DNA of 64,000 nucleotides from Citrobacter sp. MGH106 (GCF_001037495.1 NZ_KQ089822.1:2591403-2655402); one strand, 5' to 3'; positions 22,611 to 33,972 are shown, counted from the stretch's first letter. Notes: generated from the sequence alone by a model not told the origin. Made by a program: numbers and translations.

Positions 22611-23810
22611 GTGAACACACATACCGCACTCTCCCGTTGGATCATTTTTGTTATGGCATTGGGCGCTGGGTTCAGCGTTGCTGCTATCTACTATGCCCAG
22701 CCTCTATTGCCATTGATGGGCCAGGATCTGGCCTTGAGTATCACCGGGATGGGACTGATTCCGACGCTGACCCAGGCGGGATATGCACTCGGCATTCTAT
22801 TTTTATTACCACTGGGCGATCGCTATGACCGGCGGACATTAATCCTGCTGAAAAGTCTCTCTCTGGCCGTACTTCTTTTGGCATGCAGCTTTGCCGGACA
22901 GCTTCATTCGCTGCTACCAATCAGTCTGCTGATGGGGATGGCAGCCACAATGGCCCAGGATATTGTTCCCGCCGCGGCTATCCTTGCGTCTGAAGGAAAA
23001 CAGGGTAAAACAGTGGGTACCGTTATGACCGGTCTTCTGTTGGGTATTCTGCTTTCGCGTACCGTCAGTGGCCTGGTGGGCGAGGCATTTGGCTGGAGAG
23101 AAATGTATCAACTCTCAGCCGTCAGTATTGCAGTAATTACCGCAATCATGTGGAGAATGCTGCCCCGCTTTACGGTGCATTCCACACTGAACTATCCATC
23201 ATTAATGCTTTCAATGGCACAGCTCTGGCAACGTTACCCCGCACTGCGCCGTGCTGCGCTGGCACAAGGTTTCCTGTCGATAGCCTTCAGCGCTTTCTGG
23301 TCGACACTGGCGGTCATGTTATCCGAACATTACCAAATGGGCAGTGCAGTAGCAGGGGCTTTTGGCGTCGCTGGCGCCGCTGGTGCGCTTGCAGCACCAG
23401 TGGCCGGTCACCTCGCAGATAAAGTCGGCGCCGAAAAAGTCACTCAACTTGGTGCTTTGTTAGTTATGTTATCTTTTGCGCTTATGTTCTTTTTACCTGT
23501 CTTACCTGTGCCAGGTCAGTGGTTGCTGATTGCCTTTTCTGCGGTAGGCTTTGATCTCGGATTACAGTCAAGTCTGGTGGCCCATCAGAATCTGGTTTAT
23601 AGCCTGGAACCACAGGCCCGGGGTCGCCTGAATGCTCTGCTGTTTACTATAGTGTTTATCGGTATGGCGCTGGGCTCAGTTCTCGGAAGTCAAGTCTACG
23701 CGCTGGCGAACTGGCAAGGCGTGGTGGGGCTAGCGACCCTCAGTAGCACTATTGCGCTGGTGATAAGAATGACTGGTAAAGCGCCGGTTAGTCGGACAGA
23801 AACAGCCTAA
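22611..23810 (+). CDS. MFS efflux transporter
   Basis: Predicted 12-helix inner-membrane exporter of 399 aa. The first cytoplasmic loop carries an MFS motif A variant, 'LLPLGDRYDRRTL', and helix 5 has a motif C-like 'GLLLGILLSRTVSGLVGE'. These fit the DHA1/YnfM-like drug-proton antiporter group; the substrate cannot be read from sequence. The GTG start is preferred because GAGGAA lies seven bases upstream; an ORF extension to 22593 has no such site. It is probably controlled by the divergent LysR gene, and is absent from this position in E. coli K-12. Confidence 0.85.
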   Translation: MNTHTALSRWIIFVMALGAGFSVAAIYYAQPLLPLMGQDLALSITGMGLIPTLTQAGYALGILFLLPLGDRYDRRTLILLKSLSLAVLLLACSFAGQLHSLLPISLLMGMAATMAQDIVPAAAILASEGKQGKTVGTVMTGLLLGILLSRTVSGLVGEAFGWREMYQLSAVSIAVITAIMWRMLPRFTVHSTLNYPSLMLSMAQLWQRYPALRRAALAQGFLSIAFSAFWSTLAVMLSEHYQMGSAVAGAFGVAGAAGALAAPVAGHLADKVGAEKVTQLGALLVMLSFALMFFLPVLPVPGQWLLIAFSAVGFDLGLQSSLVAHQNLVYSLEPQARGRLNALLFTIVFIGMALGSVLGSQVYALANWQGVVGLATLSSTIALVIRMTGKAPVSRTETA

Positions 23811-23846
23811 AAAAATGCCCGCTCCGGGGTGTGAATGGAGCGGGCA
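23811..23846 (-). terminator. flgL terminator
   Basis: A ten-base stem TGCCCGCTCC / GGAGCGGGCA with an 11-base loop is followed on the minus strand by TTTTTTTAGG. It ends the flgKL transcript and lies immediately after the MFS stop codon, so it may serve both convergent units. Confidence 0.88.
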
Positions 23847-23888
23847 GACAAACATATCCAGTTTCATGATATGTTTCAAAAATGGTTG

Positions 23889-24842
23889 TTACCGATTTAT
23901 CTGGAACAGCGACATGCCCTGCATATCAGTAAACGCTTTGTAAGAAGCCTGTAATGCCGCCTGCTGCATTACATAGGAAGAGATTGCCGCATTCCAGTCA
24001 ACATCTACCAGATTACTCATCTGCTGGGTTTGCCCTAATGCACGATCTGCTCCCAGCGAATCCAGTGAACTCAGTTCACTGAGTTGGGTACCTAATTCTG
24101 CGCGAACGGACAGGACGTTATTGAGCGAGTTTTTCAGGCCACGGTTGGTTTTATCAATCGCTTCAGCAGCCTTTGCTTTGGCTACATCATCGCCTTCTAT
24201 CGGCGTGTTCAACGCGGCGATAGCCGTATCCAGCATGACGAATAAATTCGTTTCCGGCTTGCTTCCATCAGGCTCCGGAACAGCGTTACTAGTCACAGAG
24301 TTAAATATTTTGTCCCCAGTGTGACCAATTACCATCGTTCGGGAAGCATCGACCTGTTGAGTGATGTTTTCCGTTCCACCAGTATAGGTGCCGTTAGTCT
24401 GAGTAAATGGTGCTGCTTCCGTTTTGTATCCACCGAAAATATAGCGACCATTGCCATCTGTGCTGTTTGCCAGGTTCATCAGCTGATCGCGAAGCCCCTG
24501 CAAATCTTTGGCGAGTGATGCCCGGTTATCGTCACTTAATGTGCCATTCCCGGCGTTAACAATTTTTTCCTGCGCAGCAGTAATCGCCGTCGTCGCCCGG
24601 CTTAACACGTTCTCTTCCAGCGATACTTTCTGCGTCGCGAAAGTACGCGCCAGCGTATACTGGCTGTTCTGCGCTTGTGCCTGAGACAACACGATAGCCT
24701 GTGACGCAGCAATTGGATCGTCAGACGGATTAATTACGCGTTTGCCTGTCGACATCTGCTCGCCGAACTTCATCCATTCGGCCTGAGAGTTAGTGATGCC
24801 ACGCATGTTCTGCTGGTACATCATCTGGGTACTGATACGCAT
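23889..24842 (-). CDS. flgL: Flagellar hook-filament junction protein FlgL (HAP3)
   Basis: Second junction protein between hook and filament, exported by the flagellar type III system. The 317-aa protein begins 'MRISTQMMYQQNMRGITNSQ', the flagellin-like N-terminal helix, and ends with the matching C-terminal helix 'MQGMSLFQINR'. The central region (about 150-220) is the variable surface domain. It is 14 bases downstream of flgK and translated from the sigma-28-driven flgKL transcript and by readthrough from flgB. Confidence 0.95.
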   Translation of the reverse strand: MRISTQMMYQQNMRGITNSQAEWMKFGEQMSTGKRVINPSDDPIAASQAIVLSQAQAQNSQYTLARTFATQKVSLEENVLSRATTAITAAQEKIVNAGNGTLSDDNRASLAKDLQGLRDQLMNLANSTDGNGRYIFGGYKTEAAPFTQTNGTYTGGTENITQQVDASRTMVIGHTGDKIFNSVTSNAVPEPDGSKPETNLFVMLDTAIAALNTPIEGDDVAKAKAAEAIDKTNRGLKNSLNNVLSVRAELGTQLSELSSLDSLGADRALGQTQQMSNLVDVDWNAAISSYVMQQAALQASYKAFTDMQGMSLFQINR

Positions 24843-24856
24843 TGAGTCCCTCTCCC

Positions 24857-26515
24857 TTAGCGAATATTCAGAAGTGCATCAAAGAGTGAGTTCGCAGTTT
24901 GCAGGACCTGGGCGTTAGCCAGATAATACTGCTGAAACCGCTGCAAGTTACCGTACTCTTCGTCGAGGTTAACCCCGGAAATAGACTGCTGCTGATTAGA
25001 GAGCTGCGTAACCACATTGTTCTGTGTGGTGCTGCTGGTTTTAAGCGTGGCAGTTTTGTTGCCAACATCGCTCACCAGCGTAGCGTACGCGTCGTTAAAG
25101 GTTTTATTCCCAACGGTGGATTTAGTTTGCAGATCCAACAGTTTCTGACCGTTGCGGTTATCGCTTTTTCCCTTGTCCTTATCTGGATCCAGGTCATTTT
25201 TGGAGACTTCGGCCATGGCGATTTTCGACTCATCGGTCACCATAACTTTCATATCAACGATGGCATTGCTCACAGGTTTCAGAGTAAAGCTATCGTTCGC
25301 TTTCGCGCCAGCACCTACCGTTATCTCCATCCCGTCAAAGGACATTTTCCCGCCGGTAACAGTAGCTTTAAAGCTGGTATTGTCTGCCAGACGGGTGACC
25401 TGCCAGTCTGTACCATCAAAAACGATTTTATAATCAGTAGCCTGAACAGCGGAGCTGTCAGTAATTTTTGCCGTTAACGAGCCTGTACCGGTATTTTTGG
25501 CATTACTGAATGTAGACGGGCTGCCGATGGCAAAGAAATCTTTGCCCGCATCACCGTTGGCATCAAATCCCTCTTTGTGCTGCGTATTAAACGCATCTGC
25601 AAAGGCGAGTGCCAGTTGGCCCAGGGTATTACGCGTCTGGTCCAGCTCCTCAGAGCGAAACGTCAACAGTCCACCCAGCGAACCGGTATTCAATAGTTTC
25701 TCTGGAATTTCAATATTTCCGGCAACGCTGTCAACATACGCTACAGTAGTACGGGAAGGATCGGCGCTGGAAGGTACAGCCGCGAGCTGACGGGCATTGC
25801 TACCCTGCACCAGCGAATAACCATTCGCCATGTTCACGTTGTAAGTGCCACCGTCCTGAACGCTGACTTCCACACCCACAATCTTGTTCAACTCGCTCAC
25901 GAGCTGATCACGCTGATCAAGCAGGTCGTTAGGTGATGCACCTGCGCCAACGCCGGTCAAACGGGAGATTTGATCGTTGAGACTGGCGATTTGCTTCGAA
26001 TAGTTATTGATCTGGTCAACGCTGGCGTTGATAGCGATATTTACCTGTTTATCCTGATCGCGCAGGTACTGGTCAGTCGTTTTAAACTGATTGACTAAAC
26101 CATCGGCTTTGCCAATCAGCGCCTGGCGTGCCGCCGGATCTTCTGCGTTACTGACCAGTGTTTGCAGGCTGGTGAAAAAACCCTGCATTGAAGTCGAAAT
26201 TGAGCTGGTTTTACTGGAAAGCAGATTGTCAATTTTCGACATTTGTTCATAACGTGTCGTCAGACCGCTACTCTGATTCTGCGCTGCACGTAACTGATTA
26301 GTGATGAATGAATCATACTCACGCTGCACGCCAGAAACATAAACACCATTGCCAACCCAGCCCCCCGCCCCCAGCGTGCTGTTCAATTGCGCCATAATTG
26401 TCGTTTGCCGAGTGTAACCGGCGACGTTATAGCTGTTGATGTTATTACTGGTCGTGTTCAACGCGGCCTGCGCTGCGCTGAGTCCACTCATGGCGTTATT
26501 GATCAAGCTGGACAT
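24857..26515 (-). CDS. flgK: Flagellar hook-filament junction protein FlgK (HAP1)
   Basis: First junction protein at the hook tip, secreted with its chaperone FlgN. The 552-aa protein (E. coli 547) has the conserved N-terminal flagellar rod motif 'SGLSAAQAALNTTSNNINSY' and C-terminal 'LQTANSLFDALLNIR' helix that pack together in the core. The central domains (about 170-450) are variable. A sigma-28 promoter lies in the gap to flgJ. Confidence 0.96.
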   Translation of the reverse strand: MSSLINNAMSGLSAAQAALNTTSNNINSYNVAGYTRQTTIMAQLNSTLGAGGWVGNGVYVSGVQREYDSFITNQLRAAQNQSSGLTTRYEQMSKIDNLLSSKTSSISTSMQGFFTSLQTLVSNAEDPAARQALIGKADGLVNQFKTTDQYLRDQDKQVNIAINASVDQINNYSKQIASLNDQISRLTGVGAGASPNDLLDQRDQLVSELNKIVGVEVSVQDGGTYNVNMANGYSLVQGSNARQLAAVPSSADPSRTTVAYVDSVAGNIEIPEKLLNTGSLGGLLTFRSEELDQTRNTLGQLALAFADAFNTQHKEGFDANGDAGKDFFAIGSPSTFSNAKNTGTGSLTAKITDSSAVQATDYKIVFDGTDWQVTRLADNTSFKATVTGGKMSFDGMEITVGAGAKANDSFTLKPVSNAIVDMKVMVTDESKIAMAEVSKNDLDPDKDKGKSDNRNGQKLLDLQTKSTVGNKTFNDAYATLVSDVGNKTATLKTSSTTQNNVVTQLSNQQQSISGVNLDEEYGNLQRFQQYYLANAQVLQTANSLFDALLNIR

Positions 26516-26547
26516 GGAGGTTCCTTGTAATCCTTCAATACTCGTTA

Positions 26548-26574
26548 TTATCGGCAGCGGTTTTGTAGACTTGA
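26548..26574 (-). promoter_or_regulatory. Sigma-28 (FliA) promoter of flgKL
   Basis: On the minus strand a perfect -10 GCCGATAA is preceded by 11 bases and TCAAGTCT, which matches the -35 consensus TAAAGTTT in six of eight positions. It lies in the flgJ-flgK gap, as expected for the class 3 flgK promoter. Confidence 0.88.
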
Positions 26575-26579
26575 GCTAT

Positions 26580-27530
26580 TTAAAAGAGATTGTCGAGATT
26601 CGTACTGTAGGTTTTACTCACTTTCTCACTCATTGATTTCAACTGCTGGATCATACTGGTTAATTTACGCGCATAATTAGGGTCGGTGGCGTAACCTGCG
26701 TTCTGCAGCGCCTGTGCCCCCTGCTCTGCGGTTGCGGCAACGGTCACCGCCGCGTAGCGCGGATTACGCGAGATTAACCCGACATAATCCGACAACGCCT
26801 CAAGATAAGAGCTATAGACGCGGAATCTGGCTTTCACCTTTTTCGCCTCGCCGTTTTCATATTCGGTAGTGGTGATTTCGGTTGTCGGTCCTTTCCAGCT
26901 TCCCGAGGCCTTCACGCCAAAAATGTTAAAGCTTGGCTCACCGTTCTCACGACGAATTTGTCGCTGTCCCCATCCGGATTCCAGCGCGGCCTGCGCCAGA
27001 ATCAGATGATGGGGTACACCGCTCTGCTGACTTGCCAGTTTTGCCGGTAGCGAAAGCTGGGCCAGGAAGTCTTTGCTGTCGCCCGACAGCGGCTCATCGT
27101 TGCTTTCTGTCGTTCTGGGGAGTGCTTTACGGACCAGTTGGGTCAGTGCCTGATTTTGATAGCTGGTCACCGTTTCCAGTGAGAACTTCATTGGCACCTG
27201 TGGCGTATCATCAGCAGGCTGCGCCTGACCCTCTGTCATTTGCTTAACCATCATTTCCGCCAGCCCCAGTCCTTTACCTGCGGTCATCTGCTGGGCAATT
27301 TGCTGGTCATACATGCTGGTGTACAAACGCGTGGAGTCGCTGCTAAACACACCGTCTTTCGGCAGCGCCTCACGCATACTTTTCAGCATCATCTGCACGA
27401 ACATCCCTTCCACCTGGCGAGCGACCGGACGGATATTCGCCGCCGGATCCTGGCCCGCTTTCGCTTTCAGTTCGTTCAGCGACTGTGCATCCCAGGCAGC
27501 ACTGGTGAGCAGTTTGCTATCGCCAATCAT
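26580..27530 (-). CDS. flgJ: Flagellar rod assembly protein / peptidoglycan hydrolase FlgJ
   Basis: Rod cap and muramidase that opens the peptidoglycan so the rod can cross it. The 316-aa protein has an N-terminal rod-binding domain (about 1-140) and a C-terminal glucosaminidase-type domain (about 150-310) with the catalytic glutamate in 'LAQAALESGWGQ'. The start [16 protein letters not shown] overlaps the flgI stop by one base (TGATG), so translation is coupled. A central segment (about 120-150) differs from E. coli. Confidence 0.95.
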   Translation of the reverse strand: MIGDSKLLTSAAWDAQSLNELKAKAGQDPAANIRPVARQVEGMFVQMMLKSMREALPKDGVFSSDSTRLYTSMYDQQIAQQMTAGKGLGLAEMMVKQMTEGQAQPADDTPQVPMKFSLETVTSYQNQALTQLVRKALPRTTESNDEPLSGDSKDFLAQLSLPAKLASQQSGVPHHLILAQAALESGWGQRQIRRENGEPSFNIFGVKASGSWKGPTTEITTTEYENGEAKKVKARFRVYSSYLEALSDYVGLISRNPRYAAVTVAATAEQGAQALQNAGYATDPNYARKLTSMIQQLKSMSEKVSKTYSTNLDNLF

Positions 27531-28627
27531 CAGATGATTTCCAGTTTGGCACGCAGGCAACCTGCGCTCTGCATTGACTGCAGAATGGACATCAGATCCA
27601 TTGGCGTTGCGCCGAGGGCATTAAGCGCGCGTACAACGTTGTTCAGATTGGCGCTGGAACGCACACTTTGCAACGAACCACTGCTCTGGCGCAGATCGAT
27701 CTGGGTTTGCGGCGTCACCACGGTTTGGCCACCGCCAAACGGCGTATCTGGCTGGCTGACGTTAGCCTGACGATTAACTGTAATCGACAGATTACCCTGC
27801 GCAACAGCACAGCTGTCCAGCGTGACTTCGCGGTTCATCACCACGGACCCCGTACGCGAGTTAATAATCACTTTCGCATCCTGCGGCGTAACGTTTACCT
27901 CAATATTCTGAATGTCGGCCAGGAAGCGTACCTGTGAACTATTACCGCTGGGCACACGCACCTGAATCGTCCGCGCATCCAGCGCGGTGGCGCTACCAAA
28001 ACCACGAGAGCGGTTGATGGTGTCGGTAATCTGTTGCGCCATAGTGAAATCTTCATTATTGAGCTGCAGATTAATGGTGTTGCCGCCACCAAACTGGCTG
28101 GGCAATTCACGTTCAATGATGGCCCCGTTGGTAATACGCCCACCATTAAGCTGGTTAACCTGTACGCTACTGCCTCCTGCTGAAGCCCCCGCGCCACCAA
28201 CCAGAATATTCCCCTGCGCCAGCGCATAGACCTGACTATCGACTCCTTTCAAAGGGGTCATCAGCAGCGTGCCACCGCGCAGGCTTTTGGCGTTACCCAT
28301 TGAAGAGACCACTACATCAATGGTTTGTCCCTGACGTCCAAATGCCGGGAATGATGCCGTAACCATTACCGCCGCCACGTTTTTCAATTGCATGTTAGTT
28401 CCGGTCGGAACGGTGATCCCCAATTGGGAGAGCATGTTATTGAGCGTTTGCGTGGTGAATGGCGTCTGAGTTGTCTGGTCACCCGTACCGTCCAGCCCCA
28501 CCACCAACCCATAGCCAATCAGTGAGTTTTCACGTACACCCTGAACGCTGGTCAGATCACGTATACGATCGGCATGAGCAAACGTGGCTGACAGCACCAG
28601 TACCATTCCAACAAGAGCTTTAATCAC
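27530..28627 (-). CDS. flgI: Flagellar P-ring protein FlgI
   Basis: Forms the P ring around the rod in the peptidoglycan layer. The 365-aa precursor has a Sec signal peptide ([19 protein letters not shown], cleavage about residue 19). Two cysteines, in 'DSCAVAQG' and 'SAGCLRA', match the intramolecular disulfide formed by DsbA in E. coli. It starts 12 bases after flgH. Confidence 0.96.
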   Translation of the reverse strand: MIKALVGMVLVLSATFAHADRIRDLTSVQGVRENSLIGYGLVVGLDGTGDQTTQTPFTTQTLNNMLSQLGITVPTGTNMQLKNVAAVMVTASFPAFGRQGQTIDVVVSSMGNAKSLRGGTLLMTPLKGVDSQVYALAQGNILVGGAGASAGGSSVQVNQLNGGRITNGAIIERELPSQFGGGNTINLQLNNEDFTMAQQITDTINRSRGFGSATALDARTIQVRVPSGNSSQVRFLADIQNIEVNVTPQDAKVIINSRTGSVVMNREVTLDSCAVAQGNLSITVNRQANVSQPDTPFGGGQTVVTPQTQIDLRQSSGSLQSVRSSANLNNVVRALNALGATPMDLMSILQSMQSAGCLRAKLEII

Positions 28628-28639
28628 TGGATACCCCGC

Positions 28640-29338
28640 TTACATCGGCGACAAATTAAGGAAGAAACGCTGCAACCAGCCCATATTCTGCGCTTCGTTG
28701 ATATAGCCGTTACCGACATATTCAATACGCGCATCCGCAACCTGAGTTGACGGAACGGAGTTGCTGCCACTGATGGTGCGCGGGTTAACGACCCCGGAGA
28801 AACGGATAAATTCAGTGCCCTGATTGATGGCGATCTGTTTTTCACCCACAACGTGTAAATTGCCATTCACCAGAACCTGGTCAACGGTCACCGTCAATGT
28901 GCCGCTAAAGGTGTTACTGGCGTTCGCGCCACCTTTACCATTGAAGGTATTGCCGCCAGAAGCTTCCACGTCGGCACGCTCGTTGCCAAACAATCCCTGC
29001 AGATAACGTGGCACCGTGTCAAAGCCGAAGTTAGTCTTGCCATCACGGCTGGCGTTAGCGGAAGAGCTTTTGCTCGCGCTGACATTTTCCTGCAATACGA
29101 TGGTCAGTGTATCGCCAATATTACGTGGACGGCGGTCTTCAAATAGCGGTTGATAGCCATAGTTAATCGGCTGTGCCGACTGGAATATAGAGCCGTTCGC
29201 GACCGGCGTCGGGCCAGGGATCGGTTGGGCAGACGTCGCGCCCTGCACGAGCGGAGTGGCCGGGATCCAGGCGCATCCTGTCAGCGAAACCACCAACAGG
29301 GCTAAAATCGGGTAAGGGTGAAGCGCGTATTTTCGCAT
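28640..29338 (-). CDS. flgH: Flagellar L-ring lipoprotein FlgH
   Basis: Outer-membrane lipoprotein that forms the L ring. The 232-aa start [12 protein letters not shown] is chosen because it gives the length and N-terminus of the Salmonella and E. coli proteins; the longer ATGs upstream have no better ribosome site. The lipobox is VSLTGC, so Cys is about residue 21. The C-terminal '[18 protein letters not shown]' is invariant in the family. Confidence 0.95.
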   Translation of the reverse strand: MRKYALHPYPILALLVVSLTGCAWIPATPLVQGATSAQPIPGPTPVANGSIFQSAQPINYGYQPLFEDRRPRNIGDTLTIVLQENVSASKSSSANASRDGKTNFGFDTVPRYLQGLFGNERADVEASGGNTFNGKGGANASNTFSGTLTVTVDQVLVNGNLHVVGEKQIAINQGTEFIRFSGVVNPRTISGSNSVPSTQVADARIEYVGNGYINEAQNMGWLQRFFLNLSPM

Positions 29339-29395
29339 TGCCTTCATCTTCAAAATCAGTGTGCCGGCGAGACACCCGCCCCGCCGGACAACACT

Positions 29396-30947
<1,552 letters not shown>

Positions 30948-30967
30948 TAAGCCATCCCGTCAGGCGC

Positions 30968-32254
30968 TTAGCGCAGGTTGACCAGCGTGTTGAGGATCTG
31001 ATCCTGGGTTTTGATAGTCTGCGCATTCGACTGATAGTTGCGCTGCGCGACGATCATGTTCACCAGTTCTTTACTCAAATCTACGTTTGATGATTCCAGC
31101 GCACCGTTAGTCAGTTTGCCGAAGTTACCAGTACCTGCAGTACCGAGCAGTGCCACGCCAGAGGACTGTGTCGCGGCCCAGACGTTATCGCCCTGAGAAG
31201 CCAGACCTTCATTATTGGCAAAGTTAGCCAGCACGATCTGCCCCAGAACCTGTTTCTGTTCGTTGGAGTAGTTACCCACCACGGTACCGTCGTTGTTAAT
31301 CTGATAGCTCACCAGATCGCCCGGTTTGTAACCATTCTGGTTGGTGGCAACGATGTTGTTGGCACCCGTGTTTTGCTGCATAGAGTTCAGGAAGCTGAGA
31401 GAGAAACCAGCCGGAACCGCGCCATTGATGGCACCGGTAGTGATCTGAATCTGCGGTTGAGCGTTAGCAGGACCTTCAACCAGGTGTTTAGGTCCAGTTG
31501 GATCTAGCGGGTCTACTGGTTCTTCAACATAGTTATTCACTGAGGCCAGCGTGCCGTTAGCACTAAAATTCATCACAGCATTTTTAGTGGCGACTGACCC
31601 GGCAACGCTGGCATCCTGGGTATAGACATCCCATTTGTTATCCGTAGTTTTGACATAAAAAATATTCATGTCATGGGCATTACCCTGGCTATCGAAAACG
31701 GTAACGGTGCCTTTTTTGTTGTACGAATCCGCATCACTCGGGTTGAATGGTGCTTTTGACGGGACCTTGTCAGTTGAGTTCAGGTTGATCTGCATTGACG
31801 CAGTGGTCGTGGCTTTTGCCGCCATCAGGGTATTCGGGATGGTGATCGGTGCCGGGTTAGCGCCCTGTTGAACCGTTGGCGGTGTCCCGGTGGCCGGATA
31901 ACCTGTCAATTGCAGCCCCTGCATGTTGACGATATTGCGGTTTTCATCGAGCTTGAACTGGCCGTTACGGCTGTAAAACACTGAACCGTTGCTGTCGACC
32001 ATGCGGAAGAAACCGTTTTGGCTGATGGCAACATCCAGACCACGTCCGGTATTAGTTGTAGTGCCATCGGTAAAGTCCTGGGTTATACCCGCAACTTTAA
32101 CACCCAGACCCACTTTAGAGCCGGCAAACATATCCGCAAATGAGGCCGTACCGGATTTAAAACCATAGGTGGCGGAGTTGGCGATGTTATTACCAATGAC
32201 ATCGAGGTTGGTCGCTGCAGCGTTCAGACCGCTGACCGCTTGAGAAAAGGCCAT
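30968..32254 (-). CDS. flgE: Flagellar hook protein FlgE
   Basis: Hook subunit, forming the universal joint. At 428 aa it is longer than the E. coli and Salmonella proteins (about 402-403). The N-terminal 'FSQAVSGLNAAATNLDVIGNNIANSATYGFKSG' and C-terminal 'ELVNMIVAQRNYQSNAQTIK' core helices are standard. The extra residues fall in the surface-exposed middle (about 190-300), including 'EEPVDPLDPTGPKHLVEGP'. It is 26 bases downstream of flgD. Confidence 0.96.
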   Translation of the reverse strand: MAFSQAVSGLNAAATNLDVIGNNIANSATYGFKSGTASFADMFAGSKVGLGVKVAGITQDFTDGTTTNTGRGLDVAISQNGFFRMVDSNGSVFYSRNGQFKLDENRNIVNMQGLQLTGYPATGTPPTVQQGANPAPITIPNTLMAAKATTTASMQINLNSTDKVPSKAPFNPSDADSYNKKGTVTVFDSQGNAHDMNIFYVKTTDNKWDVYTQDASVAGSVATKNAVMNFSANGTLASVNNYVEEPVDPLDPTGPKHLVEGPANAQPQIQITTGAINGAVPAGFSLSFLNSMQQNTGANNIVATNQNGYKPGDLVSYQINNDGTVVGNYSNEQKQVLGQIVLANFANNEGLASQGDNVWAATQSSGVALLGTAGTGNFGKLTNGALESSNVDLSKELVNMIVAQRNYQSNAQTIKTQDQILNTLVNLR

Positions 32255-32280
32255 GACTTACTCCTGATAAGTGTGAAGGC

Positions 32281-32979
32281 TTAGATTATTTGCCGTACTT
32301 CGTCGAGGGTGGTGGTTCCATAGGTGCCCAGGTCCAGCGTATTACCGCCATTACTGCGAATAACCCCCTGCACCAGCGCAAACTGAAGAGGCTGCGCCAC
32401 GAGTTGCGTACCACCATTGCTGGCGGAAATCGCGACGTTGTAAGAGCCGTTCGGCGCAGCCGTGCCATCTGTCATGGTGCCGTCCCAGCTAAAGGTATGC
32501 ACACCCGCCTTCAACCCACCGATCTCAATGGTGCGAATGACCTTACCGTCCTTATCGGTAATGGTCGCGGTGACCTTATCTGCTGGCTGCTGCAGTTCAA
32601 CGCCAAACGGCGTAGTGGTGGTCGTTGCTCCCTCTTCCGTTCCTTTGCCGGTAAGGATAGTGGTCCCCGGGATCATGACACCGTGGCCGATAAGGGTACT
32701 GGCCTGCAGCGACTGACTGTTGTCGATTTGTCCGGAGATCGAGCCCAGCGTGGTGTTCAGTTTCTCAATACCGCTCACGGTGCTAATCTGCGCCAGCTGG
32801 GTGGTCAGCTCATTGTTTTGCATAGGATTGGTCGGATCCTGGTTTTTCAGCTGTGCAACCAGGAGCGTCAGAAAGCTGCTTTGCAGATCGGCAGCATTGC
32901 TGCCTGTCAGCGAACTTTTGCTACTGGCAGCATTAACGCCCGTACTGCTCGGGTCATTCATTTTTACAGCAATTGACAT
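32281..32979 (-). CDS. flgD: Flagellar hook capping protein FlgD
   Basis: Scaffold at the hook tip needed for FlgE polymerisation; discarded when the hook is complete. The 232-aa protein has the N-terminal 'LQSSFLTLLVAQLKNQDPTNPMQNNE' FlgD signature, a Tudor-like and FnIII-like central part (about 85-190), and a C-terminal tail. It starts 11 bases after flgC. Confidence 0.96.
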   Translation of the reverse strand: MSIAVKMNDPSSTGVNAASSKSSLTGSNAADLQSSFLTLLVAQLKNQDPTNPMQNNELTTQLAQISTVSGIEKLNTTLGSISGQIDNSQSLQASTLIGHGVMIPGTTILTGKGTEEGATTTTTPFGVELQQPADKVTATITDKDGKVIRTIEIGGLKAGVHTFSWDGTMTDGTAAPNGSYNVAISASNGGTQLVAQPLQFALVQGVIRSNGGNTLDLGTYGTTTLDEVRQII

Positions 32980-32990
32980 GTGCGCCTCCT

Positions 32991-33395
32991 TTACTGGCCT
33001 AGCGTCAGCGTTTTAAGCATCAAGCTTTTCACTGTGTTGAGCACTTCAACGTTTGCCTGATAGCTACGCGAGGCTGACATGGTGTTGACCATCTCCCCGA
33101 CCACGTCCACATTCGGCATTTTTACGTAACCATTTGCATCGGCCAGCGGATTGCCAGGTTCATAAACCAGCTTATCTGGCGCCTGACTTTCAATGACGTC
33201 AGCGACTTTTACGCCGCCGGTAGCCGCACCCGGCGCTGCATCGACCTGAAAAACAACCTGCTTCGCGCGATACGGCTGGCCATCGGGTCCGGTCACGCTG
33301 TCCGCATTCGCCATGTTGCTGGCCGCGACGTTCAGGCGCTGGGATTGCGCCGTCAGCGCGGAGCCTGCGATATCAAAAATATTTAACAGCGCCAC
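32991..33395 (-). CDS. flgC: Flagellar proximal rod protein FlgC
   Basis: Proximal-rod subunit of 134 aa. N-terminal '[25 protein letters not shown]' is the rod-protein motif and the C-terminus '[19 protein letters not shown]' is the paired helix. It is three bases downstream of flgB. Confidence 0.96.
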   Translation of the reverse strand: MALLNIFDIAGSALTAQSQRLNVAASNMANADSVTGPDGQPYRAKQVVFQVDAAPGAATGGVKVADVIESQAPDKLVYEPGNPLADANGYVKMPNVDVVGEMVNTMSASRSYQANVEVLNTVKSLMLKTLTLGQ

Positions 33396-33398
33396 GAA

Positions 33399-33815
33399 TT
33401 AGTTCCCTCCTTGCAGCACGTTCATCATGCCTTTGATTTGTCCACCCAATGCGGTAAGCCCCATCTGATACTTGAGACTGTTGTCCGCAAACTGTGTGCG
33501 TTCCCGATCCATATCAACCGTGTTGCCATCCAGGGACGGTTGGTCTGGGATGCGATAGAGCAACTCCGTGGAGGGAGCCGAGGTGGTCTGGGCCGGAATA
33601 TGTTGTGCAGAGGTCAGCGTCAACGAGACACCGCCGGTTTCTTCCCGTCCTCGCACCATGACTTTTTTTAACTCACTGGCGAAATCCAGGTCACGCGCCT
33701 GGTACCCTGGCGTGTCGGCATTGGCAATGTTGGCCGCTAATACTTCCTGGCGTTGGGCGCGCAGATTCAGCGCTTCTTGTTGAAAACGTAAGGCGGCGTC
33801 GAGCTTATCGAGCAT
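33399..33815 (-). CDS. flgB: Flagellar proximal rod protein FlgB
   Basis: Proximal-rod subunit of 138 aa and first gene of the flgBCDEFGHIJ operon. The core motif '[23 protein letters not shown]' is typical. A strong AGGAGATATG ribosome site precedes the ATG. The gene is divergent from flgA across a 157-base regulatory region with an FlhDC-type box. Confidence 0.96.
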   Translation of the reverse strand: MLDKLDAALRFQQEALNLRAQRQEVLAANIANADTPGYQARDLDFASELKKVMVRGREETGGVSLTLTSAQHIPAQTTSAPSTELLYRIPDQPSLDGNTVDMDRERTQFADNSLKYQMGLTALGGQIKGMMNVLQGGN

Positions 33816-33872
33816 ATCTCCTCCGCAAATGACAAAATTCAGCCGACAGCTTAAATCCCATCACGCGCGCGT

Positions 33873-33915
33873 TATCGTCGGAATAAACGCAAAATGCGTC
33901 GCTATTTGTTGCGTT
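33873..33915. promoter_or_regulatory. FlhDC-type operator between flgB and flgA
   Basis: One half site is a perfect match to AA(C/T)G(C/G)N3AAATA(A/G)CG, read on the minus strand (AACGCAACAAATAGCG, 33900-33915). Ten bases away on the other strand is a weaker half (AATAAACG, 33882-33889, six of eight). Their inverted arrangement matches the FlhD4C2 box, so class 2 activation of both flgB and flgA operons is likely. Confidence 0.78.
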
Positions 33916-33972
33916 GATGACTGCCTCACACAGGTAAAATCCCGTCACTACCTGAAAAAGCATGAGGTTTTG

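Noticed and set aside
32290-32976. A 228-codon plus-strand ORF opposite flgD
   Set aside because: Antisense mirror of flgD with no recognisable domain; flgD is certain by family and operon context.
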